The notes under the pieces are model-generated. The model was not told where the DNA came from and made no database searches. It saw only the letters and a program-made list of their open reading frames with translations. DNA of 64,000 nucleotides from Acinetobacter soli (lineage in GTDB: Bacteria > Pseudomonadota > Gammaproteobacteria > Pseudomonadales > Moraxellaceae), in the NCBI RefSeq assembly GCF_000760595.1, contig NZ_BBNM01000001.1, positions 372,001-436,000 of the forward strand. The letters are read 5' to 3'. Made by a program: the position numbers and the translations under genes. Shown piece by piece: positions 54,297 to 63,627 of this stretch (positions are counted from its first letter, which is position 1; each line of letters begins with the position of its first letter).

Positions 54297-55055
54297 TCAA
54301 TGGTGCTGCTCCATCATCGTGGTCGCTGTGCCTTGAGCTGTCTGGGACTGCTGTTTGGACTGTCCGGAATAATAGTTATCCCAAATCATTCGGGGGTCGA
54401 AACTCAAGGATGCAAACATGGTCAGGACTACCACGGCGCCAAATGCAACAGCACCCGGCCCAGCCAAGATCGTGGCCAGTGATTGAATCTGAATCAGCGC
54501 GGTGAGTAAGGCCACCACAAAAACATCAATCATGGACCAACGGCCAATAAACTCAACAATCCGGTATAAAATCGAACAATGCTCAGGCGAAAAACGCCAG
54601 CGTAATGAAGATTGCATGCGTACTGCAATCAGCAGGAAAAATAGAATAAACAGTTTAAGCAGCGGAATAAAAATACTGGCCATAAAGATGACCGTCGCCA
54701 CCAGATAATCACCACTTTTCCAGAAGTAAATCACCCCACTCATGATGGTGTCTTGCTGACTGCCCAATAATGAATTGGTAATGGTCATGGGCAATACGTT
54801 GGCGGGTATGTACAAAATACTTGCTGCCACAGCCAGTGCAAAGGTCCGGTTTAAACTACTGGGTTTTCGCGCATGCAATGCACTGTGGCATCGGACACAC
54901 TTAGGTGTGCTCTCATCGGCGTGCGAGATGTCGACATGATTAAGTAGCCCGCAACAATGACAACGCACGAGCGAAAGTTCATGCGCTCGAGGTGGAGGCA
55001 CATCGGAAACAGGACTGACCACATGCTGTTGCTGTGACTCATGTTGAGTACTCAT
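54297..55055 (-). CDS. pqiA: PqiA inner-membrane protein, second copy (half)
   Basis: 252 residues with a C4 zinc-ribbon-like start (CHCCGLLNHV and CVRCHSAL), then a four-helix PqiA domain (IPANVLPMTITNSLLG, IFIPLLKLFILFFLLIAVRM and RWSMIDVFVVALLTALIQIQ are typical). Enterobacterial PqiA has both halves in one ~417-residue chain; here the two halves are separate genes. This is the second half, overlapping the first by 4 bp. It is the inner-membrane component of the Pqi lipid transport system. Confidence 0.88.
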   Translation of the reverse strand: MSTQHESQQQHVVSPVSDVPPPRAHELSLVRCHCCGLLNHVDISHADESTPKCVRCHSALHARKPSSLNRTFALAVAASILYIPANVLPMTITNSLLGSQQDTIMSGVIYFWKSGDYLVATVIFMASIFIPLLKLFILFFLLIAVRMQSSLRWRFSPEHCSILYRIVEFIGRWSMIDVFVVALLTALIQIQSLATILAGPGAVAFGAVVVLTMFASLSFDPRMIWDNYYSGQSKQQSQTAQGTATTMMEQHH

Positions 55056-55732
55056 GGCACCCTCCTGTCAATTTCATCCCACAGATCATTGATCTTAAAT
55101 GATGCAATATAAACCAGTAACACACTCAGCAGTGCAAACGCCCAAAGTGCAATACCTGGAATGACCACCACCATTGCGATCAGCTTGACCAGTGTCACCA
55201 ATACACCAATCAGGAATACCTCAATCATGCCCCATTCTCGAAAAAGAAACAGGGCTCTGAGCGCCACCAACAAATAAGAAGGACGCGTTTTAAATATACT
55301 CACCGAAGCCAGAACGTAAGTGAGTAACAATAAATCCAGCAAAGGAACAATAAAGGTCGTGATCAGAATGAGCACCCCCACAAATGCCCGATCAATATGA
55401 AACATCGCCATCGCGGCACCAATGAGCGTAGTCTGAGAGGAATTCCCCTGCAATTCGACCTTTACAATGGGAAAACTATTGGCAATCGCAAATACAATCA
55501 GCGCTGTGAGCACCAGCGCTAGCAAAGTGCTGAGCGACTTGCTTCGTCGATATAATTCGGCACCACAACAGTTGCAGTAAGCACGTTCACCCGCAGCCAA
55601 CGTGACCTTGCGGTAAATAGCATCGCATTCTTCACACCCTGCCAATTCTGAAGGCGTAAAGGATTGTCCCTCTATAAAAATTGTCGGGCTTGATGGTAAG
55701 GCTGATGACTGCTCTGAAACATCTCGACTCAT
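55052..55732 (-). CDS. pqiA: PqiA inner-membrane protein, first copy (half)
   Basis: 226 residues. The N-terminal zinc ribbon is in GCEECDAIYRKV and YCNCCGAELYRR. The PqiA four-helix domain follows (NSFPIVKVELQGNSSQTTLI and EWGMIEVFLIGVLVTLVKLI). It is the first gene of the operon. With its downstream paralogue it reproduces the two domains of the E. coli protein. The 280-bp gap upstream (55733-56012) holds the operon promoter and, at its far end, the terminator of the next gene. Confidence 0.88.
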   Translation of the reverse strand: MSRDVSEQSSALPSSPTIFIEGQSFTPSELAGCEECDAIYRKVTLAAGERAYCNCCGAELYRRSKSLSTLLALVLTALIVFAIANSFPIVKVELQGNSSQTTLIGAAMAMFHIDRAFVGVLILITTFIVPLLDLLLLTYVLASVSIFKTRPSYLLVALRALFLFREWGMIEVFLIGVLVTLVKLIAMVVVIPGIALWAFALLSVLLVYIASFKINDLWDEIDRRVP

Positions 55733-55954
55733 GGAGCACGTGACCCAGTATAAAATTAAAGGCGCTATGAAATAAAAGTTGTCGCTTTGATATGTAGATG
55801 ACTGACGTCCTGTACAAACTTATATTTCTTTTTCTTGTCCATCTTAACCGATGATCAAAGACTTGGCACACCATTCGAACAAAAAACATAAACGATGTCG
55901 CATAACAGCTTAATTAATGTTTGGCTTTTATATTTCCCTCTATTTTTAAGGCAC

Positions 55955-55991
55955 AAAAAAGCACATGCTTGAACTCTTCTCACATGTGCTT
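55955..55991 (-). terminator. Terminator of the oxidoreductase gene
   Basis: AAGCACATG (55959-55967) pairs with CATGTGCTT (55983-55991), 15-nt loop, followed on the minus strand by TTTTTT. It lies 22 bp past the stop of the oxidoreductase. Confidence 0.75.
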
Positions 55992-56012
55992 GTACTTATA
56001 TACAGTGATGGC

Positions 56013-56993
56013 CTAGTTTGGTTTAAACAACACCTTGCCTTTGCGGCCACTTTGGGTTGAAAGTCGTGCCGCTTCATCGACCTGATCAAAGCTTAAAATC
56101 GCCTCGACCGGAAGTTGCAATTGTTTACTTGCCGCCAGTTGAATCAGTTCGCTCAGTAGCTCACGTTTGTGTGCTGGCTCCATGTTCTTGCTCACGACAC
56201 TGGCCCAAAACCCTTTCACCACAGCCTGCTTAAAAATCAAATCACCCGAAGGTAGCTGCATTGGTTCGCCAGTCATGCTACCAAAGGACACCAAGGTGCT
56301 GTCATCGCCTAATAAGCTCAGCACTTCAGCACTGGCCTGTCCACCAATCGAATCGACACCTGCTACCAACGTATGCTCACCGAGCAGGGTTTTAACCTGT
56401 GCTTTCCAGTCATCTTGTTCGGTAGCAACCACATGCTCAATTCCGAGCGCCGTCATTTCATCGACCGCACTTTGACGACGCACCAGATTGATCACGCCAA
56501 TACCACGAGATTTGGCAATCATGGCCACTGTTTTACCTACTGCGCCGTTGGCAGTGTTTTGAATCATCCATTGACCCGGCTGAATGTCAATAAAATCGAG
56601 TAACATCAGCGCGCTGATCGGCATGCCAATCAACTGTGCCGCGGTTTGATCATCAATTTCGTCTGGCAATGGCACCACACCTGCCGCTGGTGCAAGAAAG
56701 TACTCTGCCCATGTGTTATGTACAGAGGCCACCGACACACGTTGTCCAACTTGAAGATGCTCAACGCCCTCACCCAACTCATCAATCAATCCGACCGCCT
56801 CACTGCCTCCAATTGCAGGAAGTTCAGGCTTATAACCATAGCGCCCGCGTACTGTCCAGACATCGTGGTTATGAATTGGGGTGAGAATTGTTTTGATACG
56901 TACCTGTCCCGCTTTTGGCTCAGGCACAGGCGTCTCTCCCAGCTCCAGTACATCGACAGGTTCACCAAAGGTTTTATGAAGTACGCTTTGCAT
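56013..56993 (-). CDS. MDR-family NADPH:quinone / enoyl reductase-like oxidoreductase
   Basis: 326 residues of the medium-chain dehydrogenase superfamily. The GroES-like domain is N-terminal (about 1-115) and the Rossmann domain C-terminal, with NTANGAVGKTVAMIAKSRGI as nucleotide-binding loop. No structural-zinc cysteine cluster is present, so it belongs to the zinc-independent quinone reductase or MECR-like group. The reaction is likely NADPH-dependent reduction of an alpha,beta-unsaturated carbonyl; the exact substrate is unknown. It lies 64 bp downstream of a PfpI-like gene and a TetR gene on the same strand, so it may share their response to electrophiles. Confidence 0.82.
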   Translation of the reverse strand: MQSVLHKTFGEPVDVLELGETPVPEPKAGQVRIKTILTPIHNHDVWTVRGRYGYKPELPAIGGSEAVGLIDELGEGVEHLQVGQRVSVASVHNTWAEYFLAPAAGVVPLPDEIDDQTAAQLIGMPISALMLLDFIDIQPGQWMIQNTANGAVGKTVAMIAKSRGIGVINLVRRQSAVDEMTALGIEHVVATEQDDWKAQVKTLLGEHTLVAGVDSIGGQASAEVLSLLGDDSTLVSFGSMTGEPMQLPSGDLIFKQAVVKGFWASVVSKNMEPAHKRELLSELIQLAASKQLQLPVEAILSFDQVDEAARLSTQSGRKGKVLFKPN

Positions 56994-57057
56994 ATAAATT
57001 TCCTAAGTTTAAACAAGAATTAAAGAAGGATGAAACGTGGCCGTATCGGCAGCGCAC

Positions 57058-57747
57058 TTAGGCGCTACGCTGACTCAATAGTTTGAGCAAATGCTCTGCC
57101 ACAGCTTCAGAACTGGCCGGATTTTGACCCGTCACCAATAAGCCTTCTTTTACGGTAAAGGACTGCCAATCTGCACCTTTTTCATAATGTGCGCCTTGGG
57201 CCTTAAATTCATCTTCAATCAAAAATGGTACAACATCAGTCAGTTGTACACCCTCTTCTTCACTGTTTGAAAAACCAGTTACATGCTTACCTTTTACAAA
57301 CGAGCCGCCTTCTGGCGTTTTTACATTTTTAAGCACTGCCGGCGCATGGCATACCAAACCCAATGGTTTTTGATCTTGAGTGACCTGCTCGATCAAACGA
57401 ATCGAATGCGGATCGTTGGTCAAATCCCATAGCGGGCCATGACCACCCGAGTAAAATACAGCATCGAAATCATCTGGATTGATTTGCGCCAGCGGAATAG
57501 TATTGGCAAGCTGTTGCTGTGCATCTGGATCTTCTTTAAAACGACGGGTTGAGTCGGTTTGAGCATCCGGATCGTCACTTTTTGGATCTAGCGGTGGCTG
57601 TCCACCTTGAGGAGATGCCAATACCAGCTCGGCACCTGCATCTTTAAATACATAATACGGCGAGGTAAATTCTTCTAGCCAAAAACCGGTTTTTTTGCCT
57701 GTAGAACCAAGCTGACTATGTGAGGTAAGAATGATTAAAATTTTCAT
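57058..57747 (-). CDS. DJ-1/PfpI-family protein (type 1 glutamine amidotransferase-like, Hsp31-type)
   Basis: 229 residues of the Hsp31/YajL-like branch. The nucleophile Cys is in GLVCHAPAVLKN (about residue 131), the gatekeeper segment is FYSGGHGPLWDL, and the C-terminal LLVTGQNPASSEAVAEHLLK is typical. Relatives degrade methylglyoxal or act as deglycases/chaperones. It follows the TetR gene by 3 bp and so is under its control, like nemR-linked electrophile-response genes. Confidence 0.85.
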   Translation of the reverse strand: MKILIILTSHSQLGSTGKKTGFWLEEFTSPYYVFKDAGAELVLASPQGGQPPLDPKSDDPDAQTDSTRRFKEDPDAQQQLANTIPLAQINPDDFDAVFYSGGHGPLWDLTNDPHSIRLIEQVTQDQKPLGLVCHAPAVLKNVKTPEGGSFVKGKHVTGFSNSEEEGVQLTDVVPFLIEDEFKAQGAHYEKGADWQSFTVKEGLLVTGQNPASSEAVAEHLLKLLSQRSA

Positions 57748-57750
57748 TGA

Positions 57751-58374
57751 TTATTTTTCCTGTTGGTTATGCTGACATCCCGTTAAAAGGGCTTTACTGG
57801 CATCAAGCGCCTGATAAAGAGGCGTCTTTTCTTTGTGCAGTTTGCTGAGCAATGCTGCACCCAAAAACATCTGATAAATGACCTGTGCAAGACTCTGTGC
57901 CGGTTGTACAGAAGCAATCGAGCCCTCTTTTTGCCCTTGCACAATCAAGTCCGCCATACGCGCGGTCAAACGCTTCACACCTTCATCCATAATCAGTCGC
58001 ATGTCTTCAGATAAATCTGCAACTTCTGCGGCCATTTTTACAATCAGGCAAGATTCCGCCCAACTGTCTTGGGTAGAAGGATCTTCAATCCAGCATTGAA
58101 AATACGTGAGTAATTTGTCCCGTGCAGACTGCTCGCTGGCCCACAACTGATTTAAACGTATTTGATAATCGGATATGTAGTTCTTGAGTAAAGCACAACC
58201 AAAGACTTCCTTCGAATCGAAGTAATGGTAAAAAGAACCCTTTGGAACACCGCTAGTTTTTAAAATTTCTTGCAAACCCACGCCAACAAATCCTTTACGT
58301 AAGACCAAACTAAATCCGGTATCGAGGATATGTTGCCGTTTCGCTTCAGATTTTTGCGCTTGATGTGTTGTCAT
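57751..58374 (-). CDS. TetR/AcrR-family repressor
   Basis: 207 residues. The HTH is SGVPKGSFYHYFDSKEVFG (about 40-58), the most conserved TetR segment, preceded by ILDTGFSLVLRKGFVGVGLQ. The C-terminal ligand domain resembles the TetR_C group that includes NemR-like regulators. A GTG at 58383 also begins the frame but GAAGG before the ATG at 58374 favours the latter. A palindromic operator lies 17 bp upstream. It probably represses itself, the PfpI-like gene and perhaps the oxidoreductase. Confidence 0.88.
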   Translation of the reverse strand: MTTHQAQKSEAKRQHILDTGFSLVLRKGFVGVGLQEILKTSGVPKGSFYHYFDSKEVFGCALLKNYISDYQIRLNQLWASEQSARDKLLTYFQCWIEDPSTQDSWAESCLIVKMAAEVADLSEDMRLIMDEGVKRLTARMADLIVQGQKEGSIASVQPAQSLAQVIYQMFLGAALLSKLHKEKTPLYQALDASKALLTGCQHNQQEK

Positions 58375-58390
58375 GACCTTCACAATAAAA

Positions 58391-58405
58391 TAGACCAGTC
58401 GTCTA
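58391..58405. promoter_or_regulatory. TetR operator palindrome
   Basis: TAGAC-CAGTC-GTCTA, a perfect 5-bp inverted repeat with a 5-nt spacer, 17 bp upstream of the TetR gene. TAGACC-type palindromes are the known box of NemR-like repressors. Confidence 0.7.
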
Positions 58406-58456
58406 TGATTATACGTCAGATTTCTTCTATGTAAAGCCAGATACTCAATGAGTCAT

Positions 58457-59380
58457 TTAAAGTGTTGGTTCTAAAGCAAGTTTTTCTGCCAAAAATTGAA
58501 TAAATACACTAAGCTTTGGCGGCAAATGTCGCGTGGGTGGATACAGTAACCATGCATCACCACTGTAATAGGTTTTAAAATACCAGTCTGGCAATACCTG
58601 AATCAGTCGACCGTCTTGCAAGGCGTGTCGTGCCACAAAATACGGCAAGCTGGCAATGCCAATATGCTTAAGTGCAGCATCTAAACGAATACCTGTATGA
58701 TTGGCCGAGTAACGTCCGCTCACCTGTACCGTGATGGTTTTTGAGCCTTGCTGGAATTTCCATTTCGAATCGCTGGGCTGTTCACCCAAATAAATACATG
58801 AGTGTTGTTTTAAGTCTTGAGGTTGTTCGGGAGTGCCGTGCTCGGCTAAATATTGCGGCGTGGCGCAAAGCAGATGATTAATTTCAATCAAGCGCCGCCC
58901 CATTAACCCACCCGGCGGGTGATCGGTGATACGAATGGCTAGATCGACACCGTCATCGATAAAGTCAACATAACGATCTTCGAGCAGCATCTGGACATCA
59001 ATTTTTGGATAACGCTGAAAAAACTCTGGCATATGCGGATGCAGCATAAAATGCCCCACCGCTTTCGGTACACTCATACGAACTGTACCTTGCGGCTCAC
59101 TATGAAACTGCCCTGAACTTTCCATTACGGCCTGCGCAGCATTGACCATATCGAGACAATTGACATAAATCTGCTGGCCACTTTCACTTAAACGTAACTT
59201 GCGCGTTGTGCGCTGAAGCAAACGCGTGCCCAATACTTTTTCCAGACGAGAAATTGCACGGCTAATCGCAGACGGTGTAGTGCCCATCTGACGGGCTGTT
59301 TCAGAAAAACTCCCCGTTTCGACCACTTTCACAAAAATGGCCATTTCCTGCAAATAATGAATACTTTGATTTGTGCTCAT
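58457..59380 (-). CDS. LysR-family transcriptional regulator
   Basis: 307 residues. The winged HTH is at the N-terminus (MAIFVKVVETGSFSETARQM then GTTPSAISRAISRLEKVLG), followed by the substrate-binding domain (about 95-300). It belongs to the large CrgA/DmlR-like group. It is divergent from the LysE-type exporter gene, with 89 bp between them, so that exporter is the most likely target. No effector can be inferred. Confidence 0.88.
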   Translation of the reverse strand: MSTNQSIHYLQEMAIFVKVVETGSFSETARQMGTTPSAISRAISRLEKVLGTRLLQRTTRKLRLSESGQQIYVNCLDMVNAAQAVMESSGQFHSEPQGTVRMSVPKAVGHFMLHPHMPEFFQRYPKIDVQMLLEDRYVDFIDDGVDLAIRITDHPPGGLMGRRLIEINHLLCATPQYLAEHGTPEQPQDLKQHSCIYLGEQPSDSKWKFQQGSKTITVQVSGRYSANHTGIRLDAALKHIGIASLPYFVARHALQDGRLIQVLPDWYFKTYYSGDAWLLYPPTRHLPPKLSVFIQFLAEKLALEPTL

Positions 59381-59469
59381 GAAGCAAAAATAATTTGAAT
59401 TTTTACTAGATTATCATCATCTACATGTTTTTTTACACTAAGACTTAACAAATTTTTGGGACCTTTCCG

Positions 59470-60108
59470 ATGCTGACACACTATTGGCCTGAATTTTTAA
59501 GTTTAGCGATTGTTCACCTGCTGGCGGTGATTTTACCCGGCCCCGATTTTGCGATCAGCGTGCGTCAAAGTTTACGCTATGGCCACCTTATTGGCTGCCT
59601 GACCGCAATTGGTATTGGCATGGGAATTTCGGTGCATGTACTTTATACCTTGGTTGGGGTTGGATTTTTTATCCAAAAAAATGAGTGGCTCATGCTGCTG
59701 TTTAAATCTGCGGGTGCATTGTACCTGTGCTATCTGGGCTGGAAGCTGATTACCAGTAAATCTAGCGGCGTGATTGATCTGGAGCAGCCTGCATCTGCGC
59801 ATACAAAAATGAGTAAATGGCAGGCCATCAGTACCGGATTTATGACCAATGCACTCAACCCCAAAGCCACCATTTTCTTTTTGGCTATTTTTACGACCTT
59901 AGTTAGCCCGAATACCCCCACCAATATCCAGATTTTTTATGGTGTCTGGATGTGTGTGGTGACAGCCTTATGGTTTATTTTGGTTAGCTTACTGTTTTCA
60001 CGTGCCAGCATCCGTCAGGCATTTTTAAAACGTGAAACCGTAGTAGAACGCGGCATTGGTGTGGTGCTAATGGGTATGGCCATCAAACTGATCATGACCA
60101 GCGTATAG
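59470..60108 (+). CDS. LysE-family exporter
   Basis: 212 residues and about six hydrophobic segments. The motif ILPGPDFAISVRQSLRYG near the N-terminus is the PGPD signature, and FMTNALNPKATIFFLAIF is the NPK motif. Typical substrates are amino acids such as threonine or homoserine. It is transcribed divergently from the LysR regulator at 58457 and followed by a terminator, so regulator and exporter form a small unit. It is the second LysE-type gene in the window; the other lies at 122. Confidence 0.88.
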   Translation: MLTHYWPEFLSLAIVHLLAVILPGPDFAISVRQSLRYGHLIGCLTAIGIGMGISVHVLYTLVGVGFFIQKNEWLMLLFKSAGALYLCYLGWKLITSKSSGVIDLEQPASAHTKMSKWQAISTGFMTNALNPKATIFFLAIFTTLVSPNTPTNIQIFYGVWMCVVTALWFILVSLLFSRASIRQAFLKRETVVERGIGVVLMGMAIKLIMTSV

Positions 60109-60148
60109 ATTTAACCACGCGCTTAATCAGCATAACGATAAAACATTT

Positions 60149-60176
60149 AAAGAGAGACAACCCATCTCTCTTTTTT
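60149..60176 (+). terminator. Terminator of the LysE-type exporter
   Basis: AGAGAGA (60151-60157) pairs with TCTCTCT (60165-60171), 7-nt loop, then TTTTT. It lies 40 bp past the stop. Confidence 0.8.
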
Positions 60177-60289
60177 ATTTCTTGGCGCATCACAAACCAT
60201 TCGACCAACCATTTCACAGTCATCTGTTGCAGATTCATTCAAATTTTGGTTAAAGTTTTATCAAAATAAATACAAAAAGATGTTTTGAT

Positions 60290-60985
60290 ATGCGTAATTA
60301 TGTCCACCGAAAAATTATTATTTTGATTGCCGCCTGTACGCTTAGCGTAGCAGCATGGTCTGAACCGAGCGTCAGTGATATTCGTAAAGAGGCCGAGGCT
60401 GGCAAAGCCACCGCCCAGTATCATTACGGTATGATGCATTTAAGTGGTGAACAAGGTGTTCAGCTTAATAATGCCGAAGCACTCAAGTGGCTCACTCGCG
60501 CCGATGACAATGGCAGCGTAGGCGCCAAGTACAGTCTTGGCATGTTGTATTTGGTCGGTCAGGGAGTGAAAAAAGATGAAGCACGCGCACTCGATTATTT
60601 TAAACGGGCAGCCAAGTTTGGCCATGCCAAAGCGCAATATGTAGTCGCTCATATGTATCGCGAAGGGCGAGGAACCCCACAAAATGCACAAGAAGCCTTT
60701 AACTGGATGAGTCAATCTGCACAGCAGCACTACCCGCCTGCACAATACAGCTTGGGGCAAATGTATTCTAACGGTAAAGGCGTCCAGAAAAATGATACAC
60801 AAGCATTGCACTGGTACACACAAGCAGCCGAAAACGGTGAAAAAGATGCACAGTATAATTTAGGCATTATGTATTTAAATGCAGAAGGCACAGCAAAAAA
60901 TCTGCCCCTTGCCAAAAAGTGGCTACAACGCGCTGCCGATGCAGGCGACCCAGATGCCAAACAGGTATTAAAAGGACTCAAATAA
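60290..60985 (+). CDS. Exported Sel1-repeat protein
   Basis: 231 residues. A signal peptide (IIILIAACTLSVAAWSEP) is followed by five Sel1-like repeats of about 36 residues from about 40 to 225: AQYHYGMMHLSGEQGVQ, AKYSLGMLYLVGQGVKKDE, AQYVVAHMYREGRGTPQN, AQYSLGQMYSNGKGVQKND and AQYNLGIMYLNAEGTAKN. Such solenoids act as periplasmic adaptor or chaperone proteins, for example in Bla1/PodJ-type or effector-immunity contexts. No specific partner can be named. It is a single gene with no visible operon partner. Confidence 0.88.
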   Translation: MRNYVHRKIIILIAACTLSVAAWSEPSVSDIRKEAEAGKATAQYHYGMMHLSGEQGVQLNNAEALKWLTRADDNGSVGAKYSLGMLYLVGQGVKKDEARALDYFKRAAKFGHAKAQYVVAHMYREGRGTPQNAQEAFNWMSQSAQQHYPPAQYSLGQMYSNGKGVQKNDTQALHWYTQAAENGEKDAQYNLGIMYLNAEGTAKNLPLAKKWLQRAADAGDPDAKQVLKGLK

Positions 60986-61060
60986 ACATCCTGTAATACA
61001 TGCTCGGAATGAGCATACCTTGCAATAAACGCAATGGAGTGATCAAAGTTTTATTTACGC

Positions 61061-61948
61061 TTAAGCCCAAATCACCATAATTGCGGCCACAAGCACCAGC
61101 CACAAACCCATATGGTCTGTTCTGGCGAGTTTTTCTTTAAAAAAGAAAGCTGAAATTAACAGACTAAATAAAATCTCGACCTGCCCTAACGTTTTAACAA
61201 TGGCAACGGTTTGCATGCTCATGGCACTAAACCAGCCCAAAGACGCCAAAAAACTGCAAACGCTGACCTTAAAGGTTAGTCCAATTCGTTGCCACATATG
61301 ATAAAGCGTTTGTCGGCTAAAGATTCCCAGATACAACAGCATGATGATGCATTGAAAACTGATCAGACTACATAGCACCCACGCAGCGCGATGTAAAAAT
61401 GGCAGCATGTCAAGCTCTAAACTGGCTTCACGTACCAATAGTGATGTAATGGCAAAACACAGGCCACTTCCCAAACCAATCATGAGGGTTTTTAGCGACA
61501 ATTCACTCTGCTGCCGACCTTTACTGAGTAGAAATACCGCAACCGCACCAATCGATACGCCCACCCAGCCCCATGCGGTTAGATGCTCTTGTAGAAACAA
61601 TACCCCCACCAAAGCGGCCAAAATCGCTTCACTTTTGGCAAGCCCCACCCCAATGGCATAATTTTTTTGCTGAAACAATTTAACCATTAAGGCGGTGGCA
61701 TAAATCTGGCTCACTCCAGCGATCACAATACACAGCCAAAATTTTGGAGAAAAGCTGACATGCGCAGTGATAGGCTGCTGATGATACAAAAAAGCAAGAT
61801 AACTCAGTGCAAATACTGGCGAAAATAAAAATCGGGCCAAGGTGGTGCCATAGATATCGACACTGCCACTGAGCTGCTTTTGAAATGCATTACGCCACGC
61901 CTGCATAAATGCCGCCATCAACGTAAATAAAATCCAGACAATCGCCAT
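61061..61948 (-). CDS. EamA/DMT-superfamily transporter
   Basis: About 295 residues with ten hydrophobic segments in two EamA halves, the first with ALVGVLFLQEHLTAWGWVGV, the second ending VEILFSLLISAFFFKEKLAR. DMT transporters export metabolites such as amino acids or nucleosides; the substrate cannot be assigned. In-frame ATGs at 61963, 61957 and 61948 are possible. The last has GGGG just upstream and gives MAIVWILFTLMAAF, the typical start with the first membrane segment. Its terminator is not clear. Confidence 0.82.
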   Translation of the reverse strand: MAIVWILFTLMAAFMQAWRNAFQKQLSGSVDIYGTTLARFLFSPVFALSYLAFLYHQQPITAHVSFSPKFWLCIVIAGVSQIYATALMVKLFQQKNYAIGVGLAKSEAILAALVGVLFLQEHLTAWGWVGVSIGAVAVFLLSKGRQQSELSLKTLMIGLGSGLCFAITSLLVREASLELDMLPFLHRAAWVLCSLISFQCIIMLLYLGIFSRQTLYHMWQRIGLTFKVSVCSFLASLGWFSAMSMQTVAIVKTLGQVEILFSLLISAFFFKEKLARTDHMGLWLVLVAAIMVIWA

Positions 61949-62075
61949 AGACCCCATATGCAATTCAAAAAAACACTGTAATGTACTGGATTGTGGTCAA
62001 AGTTTCGAGCATAGTTTAAGCGTTTTAAGTCGAATTTTTAAATAACATTTGTTTTGCTGGAGTTGATCGCCCTCA

Positions 62076-62108
62076 TAAAAAAACCTGCTTTAAGAAGCAG
62101 GTTTTTTT
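62076..62108 (-). terminator. Terminator of the alpha/beta hydrolase
   Basis: AACCTGCTT pairs with AAGCAGGTT (4-nt loop) with A8 and T7 flanks, 42 bp past the stop of the hydrolase gene. Near-bidirectional. Confidence 0.9.
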
Positions 62109-62149
62109 CGATGTTTTATAGCATGAGTAAAAAAGCTTACACTGCCTAC

Positions 62150-63028
62150 TTAAAAACGGTCGACTGAATGCTGTACACCCAAGAAATCGAGCAAATCTTG
62201 CGCTACGCGTTCTTGTTGCGTCGCCAACACACCATGTGGCTCATCTACATACTCGATGAGTTTGGCATTCGGCAACGCTTTTTGCACCGCATGTGCGGTA
62301 ATCCCAATCGGAACGGTTTTATCTGCTGTGCCATGAATCACCAGCACTGGCACGGTAAAAGCGGCCAGATCGGGTCTGAAATCTGTATAAGCAAAGGCTC
62401 TCACACAATCGACTGTGGCTTTTAAACTGGCTTGCATCGCCACTTGGGTATTCCATTTAATAAATTCATCACTGACCGCATGGCTTAGAAGGCCTACACC
62501 ATAAAAATCTTTAAAGAAGTGATTAAAAAACTTTGGACGTTCATCTAAGATGCCTTCAATCATGCCTTGAAAGACTGAGCCGTCTACACCTTCAGGATGA
62601 TTATCTGTTTTTAATAAAAACGGCACGACCGATGAAATTAAAGCCACCTGTTTAATATCTTTGGCTTGATGGCGACTCAAGTAACGTGCAATTTCGCCGC
62701 CTCCCATAGAGAACCCCACCAAAGTGACATTGGTGAGCTGTTTGTCTTCAATTACACCGCGTAAATCATCGGCAAAAGTATCGTAGTCATAACCCGACCA
62801 TGTTTGCTCTGAACGACCAAAACCACGACGGTCATAACTCACCACACGAAAGCCAGCTTCGACCAGTTTAATCGCGATCCAGTCCCAACTGTCTGAAGAC
62901 AACGGCCAACCATGAATCAGTACCACAGGCTCTCCTTGGCCCCAGTCTTTGACATATAATTTTGCTTTATTGGTTTTATTTGCAGTGTTTTCAGCGCTTA
63001 TATTGTATTGATTTTCGTAAAGTGACAT
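62150..63028 (-). CDS. Alpha/beta hydrolase (arylesterase/non-haem chloroperoxidase type)
   Basis: 292 residues. The motif VLIHGWPLSSDSWDW gives the oxyanion hole, the nucleophile is in LVGFSMGGGEIARYL, the acid in VIHGTADKTVPI and the His in DEPHGVLATQ near the C-terminus. The FSMGGGE motif and YDRRGFGRSEQTW are typical of the cofactor-free haloperoxidase/arylesterase family. The N-terminus has about 25 residues before the domain but no signal peptide. Its substrate is unknown. The 350-bp region upstream (63029-63379) holds the promoter and a direct repeat ACCGATA, nothing else. Confidence 0.86.
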   Translation of the reverse strand: MSLYENQYNISAENTANKTNKAKLYVKDWGQGEPVVLIHGWPLSSDSWDWIAIKLVEAGFRVVSYDRRGFGRSEQTWSGYDYDTFADDLRGVIEDKQLTNVTLVGFSMGGGEIARYLSRHQAKDIKQVALISSVVPFLLKTDNHPEGVDGSVFQGMIEGILDERPKFFNHFFKDFYGVGLLSHAVSDEFIKWNTQVAMQASLKATVDCVRAFAYTDFRPDLAAFTVPVLVIHGTADKTVPIGITAHAVQKALPNAKLIEYVDEPHGVLATQQERVAQDLLDFLGVQHSVDRF

Positions 63029-63379
63029 GTGATTTCCTTAAGTAAAGAGCATACATTGGTCTATCAATCTAAAGCTGAATGATCATTTTCGGTGAGGGTT
63101 TAATGTGTAGATTTTATACAGTACGTGAGTCTTTGTTCACGTTCGGTGAGTGCGGGAGAACAGTACCGATAATAGATTAAATTTTATACCGATATTACTT
63201 TTTAAAAAACGTCACCTTATCACTATGCTACTGATATCTTAAATTAAAATAAAATTACAAATAGAAAGAAAAATCAACGTTTTGTTGCGCGAGTGCATTA
63301 TTTGTATAACAGCTTTGTACTATTGAAATATTTTGAGCAATGCTAAATTGGCAACATCATAAATAAGAACAGTACACTC

Positions 63380-63559
63380 ATGAAAACTGAAATGACCATA
63401 CAACTTCCTTCTATCATGGCAATGTGGACTTTTTTAAATGAAAACCTACATTTCAAGCTGTCTAAATATGAATTTGTTGAAGGCGGCATAAAAGTAATTG
63501 TGCAAACCAGTAAAAGTATTGCCTCGACCAAACCCAAACGTACTAAACGATTCTTTTAA
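63380..63559 (+). CDS. 59-residue hypothetical protein
   Basis: ATG at 63380 to TAA at 63557-63559. The peptide has mixed character (MKTEMTIQLPSIMAMWTFLN at the start) and a basic C-terminal tail (KPKRTKRFF). No Shine-Dalgarno of good quality is seen and no family is recognised. A GC-richer hairpin with one bulge (GCCAAAG... / ...CTTTGGC, 63560-63601) follows the stop directly, which supports it being an expressed unit. Confidence 0.5.
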   Translation: MKTEMTIQLPSIMAMWTFLNENLHFKLSKYEFVEGGIKVIVQTSKSIASTKPKRTKRFF

Positions 63560-63627
63560 GCCAAAGGCCTAATGGTGAAATAAAATTTTGTAGGCTTTGG
63601 CGTACAAAGTTTTAAGGATTTTGCGGA

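Noticed and set aside
63029..63379. Possible further small gene or RNA upstream of the alpha/beta hydrolase
   Set aside because: Only a short direct repeat ACCGATA and AT-rich sequence were seen; no ORF, terminator or hairpin of weight.
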